Below are positions 1 to 6,892 of a stretch of 14,034 nucleotides of DNA, piece by piece. The position numbers and the translations under genes were made by a program. The stretch spans positions 1 through 14,034 of the forward strand of contig JAZLMM010000019.1 of NCBI GenBank assembly GCA_045598705.1, given 5' to 3'. Origin of the DNA: Scatonaster sp045598705. GTDB lineage: Bacteria > Bacillota > Clostridia > Saccharofermentanales > Saccharofermentanaceae. The notes under the pieces were generated by a model that searched no databases, was not told the origin of the DNA, and worked only from the letters and a program-made list of their open reading frames with translations. How positions within the stretch are numbered: position 1 is the stretch's first letter; the number at the start of each line of letters is the position of its first letter.

Positions 1-2
1 CC

Positions 3-101
3 TTCCGACCAGTAAAAGAAACTGAATTCTAGTCGGAAAAATCACTCGCATCTTTCATTTTCTCTTCCGACTACAGAACACTTTAGTCTCTCCAGTCGGA
101 A
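3..101. repeat. Two consecutive stem-loops with shared TTCCGAC / GTCGGAA arms
   Basis: Two inverted repeats lie 62 bases apart. The first has arms at 3-9 and 32-38, the second at 65-71 and 95-101. Each is 36-37 bases long, with the same 7-base arm sequence (TTCCGAC and its complement) but unrelated loop sequence. On minus-strand RNA the first stem extends to 10 pairs with one G-U wobble (TTCCGACTAG with CTGGTCGGAA), and the second to 8 pairs. Neither is followed by a clear T-run, so neither is a standard terminator. Conserved arms with varying loops suggest a dispersed or tandem palindromic element, or an RNA structure, that may continue beyond the left edge. The function is unknown. Confidence 0.55.
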
Positions 102-174
102 ATCCCACGTTTTGCACCAGCATGTTATTTCTCCATTTCAATTCTTCTGATTCCTCATTTCCCAAGTTTCCGTG

Positions 175-207
175 AAAAACCAGAATTTTAAGATTCCCCA
201 GCTGGTT
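175..207 (-). terminator. Weak candidate terminator after the VanW-family gene
   Basis: On the minus strand, AACCAG (202-207) can pair with CTGGTT (178-183), and an inner GAAT/ATTC pairing strengthens the stem. The 3' arm runs into further T residues (175-177), giving TTTTT. It lies about 70 bases after the stop codon at 277. The stem is AT-rich and bulged, so it is only a candidate. The rest of the 276-base stretch after the stop codon shows no ORF with an ATG start and a ribosome binding site. Confidence 0.3.
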
Positions 208-276
208 GATAGGATGGATTTCAGCATTTAGTGAAACACATCCGATTGCTCCATGACTCATCATTTGCAACCCAAC

Positions 277-2187
277 TTACGGAGCCGGTGTTCCTGGTTC
301 CGGTTCCGGTGTCGGCGGTTCTGGCTCTGGTGTCGGTGGCTCTGGCTCTGGTGTCGGCGGTTCTGGAACAGGTGTTGGTGTTGGTGTCGGATCAGCCGGG
401 ACCGGTGTCGGGGTTGGGGCCGCCGGAACAGGTGTCGGCGTAGGATCCGCCGGCGCTGGTGTCGGGGTTGGATTAGCCGGTGGCGTATTCGGATCGGCCG
501 GAACAGGTGTCGGTGTAGGCGTCGGATTAGCCGGTGCATTCGGATCAGGAGTTGGAGTTGGTGTCGTAACCGGATCTCCAAGATTACCTGACGGATCCAT
601 ATTATAGGTCGAGCCATCTGCCCCCAACGTACCTACATGAACAACTTCATCACGAGCTGGGTAATAGCTTGAGAAATATGGTTCTTTCTTGATTTCGTTT
701 CCATCCTTGTCATACCAGACCTTATAGGACTTATACTCATATCCCGTACGGCCAGAAGTCACCGTTGTCTTGGTGCCTGCTGCCAAAGTCGGATCCGCCA
801 CATATGTGGTAGATGCAGAAATCGTACGTACATGCTCGCCCACCAATTCAATACGCTGTCCATCCGGCAGAAGTCGTCCATATACGGCAACGGTCACCTT
901 CTGGTCCGCATATACAGCATGAATGGCAATCGGGTATTCAGTGTTATTCGTAAAGCGGAAGTTCGGACTTGTCCACGTTACCGTAGCATCCGTACCCTTG
1001 TCCACATATGTACTCGGAATCGAGTGATTCTTACGCTCATCTACCTGAAGATCAGCCTTGGTTACACTCTGATACAACATTGTATTGGCTTGACAAATCC
1101 CGCCGCCCAATTCATCACGCATGCTTCCGTTGAATATACCATGCGCCATCTTGTAGCCCTTCTCTTCCGTTCGTTTACCGATATAATCGTTGAAGTTGAA
1201 TTGCTCGCCTGGCTGCAGAACCAGTCCATCCAGTTTCTCGCAGATCAGACGGATATTCGTGTTACGATTCTCATTCGAGGTAGTCTCGGAAGTGGTCGTA
1301 GCAATCATGCCGAAGTTCGCCTTCAAATCGTCAGAAGAAGTCGTCGGCTCAGTAATCTCAGCCTTCACCGTAATGACAGTCTGATACTCCGCCGCCTCCA
1401 ACTTTGCCTTCACATCTTTGATCGCCTGATCAATATCGACCTTGCATCCCTTCTGCGACTCCGTGATCTCGAATTCCAGTTTCTCCAGATTGAAGTCACC
1501 GAGCTGCGCTTCGACAAGTTCTGTGTTATACGGGGACAACGTCTCGCGAACCAACGTATCGATGTCTACGCCATCTATATTGAGCGATGTCGTGAAAGTA
1601 TAATCCTTGGGTGTCTTGGACAAGTCGTCAATGGTATGGAATCGGTCTACGATTGCGTCATCTCCGGCAAAAACACTCGTCCTTCCGTAGTTATATGCTT
1701 CTTCGATGACCGCTTCTGCATTGCTTTCGAACTTCAGGTCACCCGTCTTCAGCGGAACTTTCTCATCGCCCACCTGAAACTGAATATCCAACTTCACTTC
1801 ATCCGTAGAAGCGAACTTCTTCAAGACCTCATCCTTCGACATACCAGCCACACTCTGGCCATTGATCGTAATACCCGGATAGAAATTCGGATCGTCCACG
1901 ATCTTACGCATCTGCTCCAGATCCGCAGGGCTCACCTTCTCGACAGTCGACACCGCCGGCTCGTCAGAAGAGTTATTCTTCCTCACAACACCGAAGTACA
2001 CGCCCGTACCGATTGCGCCCAGCGCCACGACGCCCGCGACCGAAGCGATGATGATTTTCTTCACATTTTTCGGTCCCTTGGAGCCCTTGTCAGTCGAGGT
2101 GATCTCCTCATCGTTCTTTGGCTTACTATCCGCCTTGTTACTTGTTCCCTCAATATTCTTCTTTGGCAAAGCTTCAATTTCTTTCAT
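277..2187 (-). CDS. VanW-family membrane-anchored cell-wall protein with G5 domain and proline-rich tail
   Basis: This 636-residue protein has an N-terminal charged cytoplasmic segment (1-43) and one membrane segment (about 44-68), so the remainder should be extracellular. Residues 100-280 hold a region starting YPGITINGQSVAGMS, typical of the peptidoglycan-binding-like domain preceding VanW domains. The VanW domain follows (about 308-440), with its signature GGGICQANTMLY at 361-372 and the SP-FRF-NNTEYPI stretch at 407-420. Residues about 443-518 resemble a G5 domain, and 540-636 are Pro/Thr/Glu-rich repeats. The biochemical role of VanW domains is not established. The name comes from vancomycin-resistance clusters, and nothing here implies resistance because no other van genes are present. 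The ATG at 2187 follows GAGGAG with 9-base spacing. The gene has its own probable promoter, so it is likely transcribed separately from the phosphatase gene upstream. The tail may span or contact the cell wall (inference). Confidence 0.9.
   Translation of the reverse strand: MKEIEALPKKNIEGTSNKADSKPKNDEEITSTDKGSKGPKNVKKIIIASVAGVVALGAIGTGVYFGVVRKNNSSDEPAVSTVEKVSPADLEQMRKIVDDPNFYPGITINGQSVAGMSKDEVLKKFASTDEVKLDIQFQVGDEKVPLKTGDLKFESNAEAVIEEAYNYGRTSVFAGDDAIVDRFHTIDDLSKTPKDYTFTTSLNIDGVDIDTLVRETLSPYNTELVEAQLGDFNLEKLEFEITESQKGCKVDIDQAIKDVKAKLEAAEYQTVITVKAEITEPTTSSDDLKANFGMIATTTSETTSNENRNTNIRLICEKLDGLVLQPGEQFNFNDYIGKRTEEKGYKMAHGIFNGSMRDELGGGICQANTMLYQSVTKADLQVDERKNHSIPSTYVDKGTDATVTWTSPNFRFTNNTEYPIAIHAVYADQKVTVAVYGRLLPDGQRIELVGEHVRTISASTTYVADPTLAAGTKTTVTSGRTGYEYKSYKVWYDKDGNEIKKEPYFSSYYPARDEVVHVGTLGADGSTYNMDPSGNLGDPVTTPTPTPDPNAPANPTPTPTPVPADPNTPPANPTPTPAPADPTPTPVPAAPTPTPVPADPTPTPTPVPEPPTPEPEPPTPEPEPPTPEPEPGTPAP
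280..570 (-). repeat. Proline-rich tandem repeats encoding the tail of the VanW-family protein
   Basis: The last 97 codons encode low-complexity sequence in two parts. The upstream part has units such as PADPTPTP and ANPTPTP. The downstream part has a 7-residue unit, EPPTPEP, in about three copies, visible as a 21-bp DNA period between roughly 300 and 370 (GGTGTCGG recurring at 308, 329 and 350). Copy number could change by slippage while keeping the frame, because the unit is a multiple of three. Several open frames across this stretch on both strands are artefacts of the repetition. Confidence 0.85.
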
Positions 2188-2235
2188 CTTCGTCAGCTCC
2201 TCATTTGATATTCAAGTCAATAGTATTCTTTTCTC

Positions 2236-2264
2236 ATTGTATACGATAAAGAGAAAAATAAGAA
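2236..2264 (-). promoter_or_regulatory. Probable promoter of the VanW-family gene
   Basis: On the minus strand a -10 box TACAAT (2236-2241, five of six consensus) lies 17 bases after a poor -35 box TTCTTA (2259-2264). Transcription would start near 2229, leaving a leader of about 42 bases. The element overlaps an imperfect AT-rich inverted repeat (about 2224-2265) centred on GTATAC, which could be an operator or a weak terminator for the upstream gene. Confidence 0.45.
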
Positions 2265-2286
2265 TCCTTTAATAATTTTCTTCTGT

Positions 2287-2841
2287 TCAATCCTTCAGCA
2301 CCTGCAGTTCGCAATTTGGAATCCCGCCTTCCCAGAACTCCGCGCGGGATCTGCCCTTCACCTGACAGGTGATACAAGCATTCATGGCACCATGTCCCAA
2401 GATCAGAACATCCTTCCCTGCCGCCAAGTCCGGTTCCACTACTTCTTTGAGAAAATCACCCGTTCTTTCAAAGAGCGCATCCAATGATTCGCCGCCTTCG
2501 ACCGGTGTCGTATAGTCTTCCGGATGGAAGAAGAACACACGAACCGGGCAGTCCGGCCGATCGAAGACCTTCTCCGTGCCTTCGCACACGCCGAATCCGA
2601 ATTCCTTCAGACGGTCATCGTAAATGATCGGCACATCGCGGCCTTCTAAGACCAGTGCAGCCGTCTCACGTGCACGATCCAACGGTGAGCAGTAGCAGAC
2701 ATCGAAGTGAACATCCTTATACTTTTTCGCCGCCTCTTTGGCCATCTCCACGCCCGCCGCGTTAATATGCGTGTTGACCTGTCCCTGAAGCTTATACGCA
2801 TCGTTCCAATCCGTGCGAGCATGTCTCATGATATAAAGCAT
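2287..2841 (-). CDS. Histidine phosphatase family protein (phosphoglycerate mutase-like)
   Basis: This 184-residue cytosolic protein has the histidine-phosphatase core. The motif MRHARTDWN at 5-13 contains the catalytic His7, although the usual RHG is RHA here. SPLDRARETA (52-61) supplies the phosphate-binding Arg56, acidic residues sit in KEFGFGVCEG (79-88), and the second catalytic-site His150 is in LILGHGAM. Members dephosphorylate small metabolites or proteins. The sequence does not identify the substrate, and the length is closer to phosphatases such as CobC or PhoE than to true glycolytic mutases. Its ATG overlaps the stop codon of the upstream Sua5 fusion by one base (TAATG), so it is probably translationally coupled to it. 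It ends 99 bases before the VanW-family gene, with no strong terminator between. Confidence 0.88.
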   Translation of the reverse strand: MLYIMRHARTDWNDAYKLQGQVNTHINAAGVEMAKEAAKKYKDVHFDVCYCSPLDRARETAALVLEGRDVPIIYDDRLKEFGFGVCEGTEKVFDRPDCPVRVFFFHPEDYTTPVEGGESLDALFERTGDFLKEVVEPDLAAGKDVLILGHGAMNACITCQVKGRSRAEFWEGGIPNCELQVLKD

Positions 2842-4943
2842 TAGTTAGTCCCCCACTCTTTCAGGATGACCGGCAGTAGTGCATCGAGCACTTCCTCAAT
2901 CTGGGATGCAGTCTTCATGTACACCAGATAATCTTGCCCGTACGGATCAAGAATCTGGCCGGATATTTCTGGAATATAGTAGTCAGACAACATCTCCTGT
3001 AGCGAGAAGATGTGCTCGCCCATGTCAGAATAATCGATGCGAATGCGTCGTGAAATATCGTTGGTCATGCACAGGATCAGATCCTGCTGAGCAATCATCT
3101 CCGGCGTCAACTGGACAGAAGTTCTTTCGGACAGATCCTCGTCATATCGGAAGTGGGCAATGCGTACAGAATCCAATGTGAAAGGTGTCCCCTCCTCGGC
3201 ATAGAGACCGGCGGATGTCACCTCAACGGTAACTTCCTGATCGGGCTGTTCCCGGAGCATATGCGGTGCGTGCTTCGCCCATAGATGACGGAAAGCCGCT
3301 TCTGCTAGTGGGCTTCGACATGTATTGCCGGCGCATACGAATAGCACTTTCCGTTTCGTATCTTGATGCGCCAACGGGATGGTCCCTTCTTGCTTACCTG
3401 CTGCAGCCTTATTCAGACGATTCATATATGCCGCGCCCATTTCTTCAGCAGGGAAAGCCGGTGCGTAGATGACCTTTGCGCCTGCTTCGTCCAGCGTGCG
3501 AAGTCCATCGAAGAGTCCATGGGAAGCATCGTACACATCCTCCGTCTTGCCATATTCATAGAGGAGAATCTTCTCCATCTGATCTGCGTAACTACTGCGA
3601 ATCATCTGTGCGATAGAAGTTCCGACAAAGAGTCCTACCGGAGTCTCCTTTTGGAGCAAAGCCTGGTCAACAGCTTCCTTATAGTACGCTGAATAATTGG
3701 TAGAATCACCCGTACCGATTACTTTGACTTCGCAAGATGGGGCATAGTGGCGGTACTTCATTCCCGGTGCCATGGGTGCCTCACCCGGTTCCATCTCCCG
3801 CTCTATCACTTCTTCCGGTTTCTCGATTCCCGCTGCCGCTAGTGCCTCCTCCATCAAGGACATCGTAATCGCGCCCGGACGCAGGATCTGTGGCCAGTTT
3901 CCAGTCGCATCGACGACAGTCGACTCTAATCCCACCTGGCATTCACCGCCCTCTACGATATAAGGAATACGTCCATCCATATCCTTCATGACATGTTCTG
4001 CTTTCGTCGGTGAAGGACTTCCGGAAAGGTTAGCAGACGGCGCCGCAACCGGCACACCGCTTCGTCTGATCAGTTCCTGCGCACCCGCATGGATTGGGAA
4101 ACGAACGCCCACCGTATCACGCCCCGCCGTTACCACGTCCGGCACGATCGATGCTTTACGCATAATGATTGTAATCGGTCCTGGCATGAAAGCATCGATC
4201 AGCACTTGTGCAATCGGGGTCACTTCCGAAGTCAGTTGCGGAATCATATCTTTACTTGCAATATGCACAATCAACGGATTATCCGAAGGTCTGCCCTTCG
4301 CTTGATATACCTTCTCGACCGCTTCCGGCATCAGGGCATTGCATCCCAGGCCATAGACCGTCTCCGTCGGCATGCCCACGACCTCACCGTCCGCAAGTGC
4401 GCGCGCCGCCGCATCCAGATTCGCCTCGTCTTCAGGAAGAACGAGCACCGTGTCGAAATCACGCACCACGTTCGCTCTCTGCTCAGCGTTCTCTTCAACG
4501 CTCTGCACTGCGCCCTGTTGAACGCCTTGACGTTCACTCGCATTCGTCTCCTGAGCCTTCTCTTCAGTCGATTCCTCAGTCGGCGCCATTGCTGGGATGT
4601 CGGGGATATCCGGTAAGCTCGGCATATAAGGAGTGATGGACATCGGCACAATTGCGGCGCCTTCTTGATCATCATCCAACGATGTCACAGCCGAGGGAAT
4701 TGGTGCAGGCACAATCTCGGCGTTACGCATCGTGTTTTCTGTATGTGCATTCAACTGGGCGAAGAACTCTTCTTCGTCCATCATAGAATAATCGTAATAA
4801 TCTTCCATCCCGTCGGGGGAGAGACCTGACTCGGCCGCCTCTCGTTGCGCCTCAATATCTTTCATGACACGAGCCAGCGCACCGGTTGGCTGATTCTCTT
4901 CCTCACGCTTCTTATCGTTTCGATTTGCCCAGTTGCCAAACAT
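2841..4943 (-). CDS. Fusion of Sua5 threonylcarbamoyl-AMP synthase and YwlE-like low-molecular-weight phosphatase
   Basis: This 700-residue protein has three parts. Residues 1-160 are an acidic, low-complexity N-terminal extension of unknown role. Residues about 163-515 form a complete Sua5. The YrdC domain shows the GMPTETVYGLG motif (190-200), KGRPSDNPLIVH (216-227) and PSANLSG (302-308), followed by the linker motif PGMKYRHYAP (393-402) and the C-terminal Sua5 domain. Sua5 makes threonylcarbamoyl-AMP from threonine, bicarbonate and ATP for t6A37 of ANN-decoding tRNAs. Residues about 530-695 are a low-molecular-weight phosphatase, with P-loop CAGNTCRS (Cys537, Arg543) and the general acid Asp666 in DPYGQ. 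Thr541 matches the threonine that gives Bacillus YwlE its protein-arginine phosphatase preference, where tyrosine phosphatases have Ile. Arginine phosphatase activity is therefore plausible but inferred. In Bacillus the two activities are separate neighbouring genes (ywlC, ywlE). The ATG at 4943 follows GAGGTG with 8-base spacing. Confidence 0.93.
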   Translation of the reverse strand: MFGNWANRNDKKREEENQPTGALARVMKDIEAQREAAESGLSPDGMEDYYDYSMMDEEEFFAQLNAHTENTMRNAEIVPAPIPSAVTSLDDDQEGAAIVPMSITPYMPSLPDIPDIPAMAPTEESTEEKAQETNASERQGVQQGAVQSVEENAEQRANVVRDFDTVLVLPEDEANLDAAARALADGEVVGMPTETVYGLGCNALMPEAVEKVYQAKGRPSDNPLIVHIASKDMIPQLTSEVTPIAQVLIDAFMPGPITIIMRKASIVPDVVTAGRDTVGVRFPIHAGAQELIRRSGVPVAAPSANLSGSPSPTKAEHVMKDMDGRIPYIVEGGECQVGLESTVVDATGNWPQILRPGAITMSLMEEALAAAGIEKPEEVIEREMEPGEAPMAPGMKYRHYAPSCEVKVIGTGDSTNYSAYYKEAVDQALLQKETPVGLFVGTSIAQMIRSSYADQMEKILLYEYGKTEDVYDASHGLFDGLRTLDEAGAKVIYAPAFPAEEMGAAYMNRLNKAAAGKQEGTIPLAHQDTKRKVLFVCAGNTCRSPLAEAAFRHLWAKHAPHMLREQPDQEVTVEVTSAGLYAEEGTPFTLDSVRIAHFRYDEDLSERTSVQLTPEMIAQQDLILCMTNDISRRIRIDYSDMGEHIFSLQEMLSDYYIPEISGQILDPYGQDYLVYMKTASQIEEVLDALLPVILKEWGTN

Positions 4944-4964
4944 GATCCCTTCACCTCTCTTCTC

Positions 4965-5048
4965 TCATTTTACGACATTGCGCGCCTGATTTCTATTCAG
5001 CCGTGCAGTTTTCTTACACTTTTCCGTCGAATCTGCCATATCTGTCAT
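4965..5048 (-). CDS. Possible 27-residue basic small ORF between prfA and the Sua5 fusion
   Basis: In the 138-base gap between prfA and the Sua5 fusion, an ATG (5046-5048) opens a 27-codon frame ending in TGA (4965-4967). The predicted peptide begins MTDMADSTEKCKK, is rich in Lys and Arg, and has no membrane segment. A weak GGAAG lies 6 bases upstream of the ATG, and the frame ends 21 bases before the Sua5 start. It could be a leader peptide or chance. I recognise no family, and an ORF of this length is expected by chance reasonably often. Confidence 0.18.
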   Translation of the reverse strand: MTDMADSTEKCKKTARLNRNQARNVVK

Positions 5049-5081
5049 AGCAATCTTCCACGAGCACAGAAATAGGTATCA

Positions 5082-6179
5082 TTACGCCTCGTCATCCTCT
5101 GAATCTGAAGCATCACCAAGCTTATTCGCACGATCCGCCAACGTCAGCTGTCGCACAATCTCCTCGAGGTCTCCGGCTAGAATTTCTTCTAGGCGATAGA
5201 GCGTGAGTCCAATGCGATGGTCGGTCACGCGTCCCTGGTGATAGTTGTAGGTACGGATCTTCTCGGAGCGGTCACCGGTACCGACCTGAGAACGTCGTTC
5301 CGCCGCAATCGCACCGGTCTGTTTACTTTCTTCCATCTCCAGCAGTCGGCTCTGTAGCACCGCCATCGCCTTGGCACGATTCTTGTGCTGGCTACGCTCA
5401 TCCTGACAGGTCACCACAAGACCCGTCGGCAAGTGCGTAATACGAATCGCAGAGTCTGTACGGTTGACGTGCTGTCCACCGGCACCGGATGCACGGTAGG
5501 TATCAATCTTCAGATCATTCGGATTGATGTTAATCTCCACCTCATCGACTTCCGGCAGCACCGCTACCGTTGCCGTTGAAGTATGCACACGACCACCTGA
5601 TTCGGTCACCGGCACACGCTGCACACGATGCACGCCACTCTCGTATTTGAAGCAGCTATATGCACCACGTCCCTCGATGGAGAATACCAGTTTCTGATAT
5701 CCACCCAGTTCCGTATCGTTACTGTCGATATACTCTGTCTTCCATCCTTTACTCAGGGCAAAAGCACCATACATCTTATAGAGGTCACTGACAAAGAGTG
5801 CGGCCTCTTCCCCGCCTGCGCCGGCTCGGATCTCCATGATGACAGACCGTTCATCCTTCGGATCCTTGACCGCCAGCAAATCCTCCAAGTCAATATTAAT
5901 GCTCTCAAGTTCCGCCTCCAGGCTTGCGACTTCCTCCGCTGCCATCTGGCGCATCTCCTCATCCTGCTCGGCAGTATGGAGCTCACGTGCCTCCATCAAC
6001 TCGCGGCTCACCCGCTCCTTATCGTGGATACGCGTCACCACCGGTTCCAGGTCACTTAATTCTTTGGTCAGTTTCAGATATCGCTGTCCGTCACTCACGA
6101 TTGATGGGTCCGCCATAGACGCCACGATCTCGTCGTAACGGCTCAGGATCTGCTGCATTCTCTCTTGTTCATGATTCAT
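5082..6179 (-). CDS. prfA: Peptide chain release factor 1
   Basis: This 365-residue protein matches RF1 length (about 360) and architecture. It has an N-terminal helical domain (1-110), the conserved IRAGAGGEEA segment (117-126), the stop-codon recognition loop with PVT at 190-192 in RVPVTESGGRVHTST, and the catalytic GGQ at 234-236. PxT rather than SPF identifies RF1 (reads UAA and UAG) over RF2. The ATG at 6179 is preferred because GAGGTGG sits about 8 bases upstream. A GTG at 6191 would lie inside that binding site. The gene lies 62 bases after a membrane-protein gene and 138 bases before the Sua5 fusion. In Bacillus and many Firmicutes prmC, encoding the methyltransferase for the GGQ glutamine, lies directly downstream of prfA. 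It is missing here. The C-terminus is acidic (SDSEDDEA). Confidence 0.97.
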   Translation of the reverse strand: MNHEQERMQQILSRYDEIVASMADPSIVSDGQRYLKLTKELSDLEPVVTRIHDKERVSRELMEARELHTAEQDEEMRQMAAEEVASLEAELESINIDLEDLLAVKDPKDERSVIMEIRAGAGGEEAALFVSDLYKMYGAFALSKGWKTEYIDSNDTELGGYQKLVFSIEGRGAYSCFKYESGVHRVQRVPVTESGGRVHTSTATVAVLPEVDEVEININPNDLKIDTYRASGAGGQHVNRTDSAIRITHLPTGLVVTCQDERSQHKNRAKAMAVLQSRLLEMEESKQTGAIAAERRSQVGTGDRSEKIRTYNYHQGRVTDHRIGLTLYRLEEILAGDLEEIVRQLTLADRANKLGDASDSEDDEA

Positions 6180-6241
6180 TGGTAAAACCACCTCATTACA
6201 TCTTCGTACTTCATGGATTGCTTGGGGAATCTATGCCCTAG

Positions 6242-6859
6242 CTAGAAGTACTTCTCTGATGCAATCTTCATGATCATGGTATAGATAGGTTTCTGTTCCT
6301 CAGTCAAGGTCTCCAGTACGACCTCCGGCACTATTTTCACATTATCGGCAAAACCCAACTCACAGTCTGCGCCGCCGTTCCAGAGGATCACACTTCGTGT
6401 CGTGGTTGAATAGCTCTTGAAGAAGAAGCCAGACTTCTGCATCGTCTCTAATTGCGCACTACCAAGATAGGCGACGAGGTAGTTCTTCCTAGTCATCAGT
6501 TCATAGACCGTTTTCCATTGTTCTTGAGTAAGCGGCACATCGCCCTTCTGGTCCGCAATAATCAGCATCCTGCCCATGCACGATTCATCCACGGGCGGTG
6601 GATTGTACAGTTCTTCTTCCAGATCATATACATGTCGTGTTGTGAATGCAGACGGACCGTTGAGTGACTCGCCGTAGAACATGATGTCATAGTTACGGGA
6701 CTGGATGTATTCGATGGCCTCCGTCACCTTCTTCGATTCCTCATTCCAGATTCGGTTCTTCCGCGCCGCGTCGTTGACCAATGCACTGGTCATCCAGATG
6801 AAGAATCCCATCAGAATCGCAGTAAATAGTAGAGTCACAGTCAGCCGTTTCGCGTTCAT
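6242..6859 (-). CDS. Single-pass membrane protein of unknown function downstream of the binding lipoprotein
   Basis: I do not recognise a family for this 205-residue protein. It begins with a short positive segment (MNAKR), then one hydrophobic segment (about residues 6-27) and a soluble domain of about 175 residues, predicted to be extracellular. That domain includes a hydrophobic strand followed by a possible turn (GRMLIIADQKGDV) and a long helical stretch, consistent with an alpha/beta fold, but no catalytic motif stands out. The ATG at 6859 is chosen because GAGG lies 7 bases upstream. A TTG two codons earlier is in frame but worse placed. It starts 33 bases after the lipoprotein gene ends, so the two are probably one operon and may act together at the membrane. 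prfA follows after 62 bases. Confidence 0.8.
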   Translation of the reverse strand: MNAKRLTVTLLFTAILMGFFIWMTSALVNDAARKNRIWNEESKKVTEAIEYIQSRNYDIMFYGESLNGPSAFTTRHVYDLEEELYNPPPVDESCMGRMLIIADQKGDVPLTQEQWKTVYELMTRKNYLVAYLGSAQLETMQKSGFFFKSYSTTTRSVILWNGGADCELGFADNVKIVPEVVLETLTEEQKPIYTMIMKIASEKYF

Positions 6860-6892
6860 GCCCAAACCTCGAGAAATAGTATACGTGAGATA

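Noticed and set aside
3..101. CRISPR or integron attC interpretation of the left-edge palindromes
   Set aside because: Only 7-10-base arms are shared, with no conserved repeat of 24 or more bases and regular spacers, and the attC core motifs (GTTRRRY/RYYYAAC) are not present.
55..270. A 71-codon minus-strand frame downstream of the VanW-family gene
   Set aside because: It would need a TTG start, has no convincing ribosome binding site, and passes through one of the inverted repeats. No family is recognisable.
231..617. Several overlapping frames on both strands across the proline-rich tail, giving Arg/Trp/Cys-rich or Val/Leu-rich peptides
   Set aside because: They result from reading the repetitive tail sequence of the VanW-family gene in other frames.
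277..2187. Calling the VanW-family gene a vancomycin resistance gene
   Set aside because: VanW-domain proteins are common in Firmicutes without resistance, and no van ligase, dehydrogenase or dipeptidase gene is present.
832..2208. A 458-codon plus-strand frame opposite the VanW-family gene
   Set aside because: It lies entirely antisense to a gene with clear family motifs, and its Arg/Leu/Ile-rich translation shows no recognisable domain.
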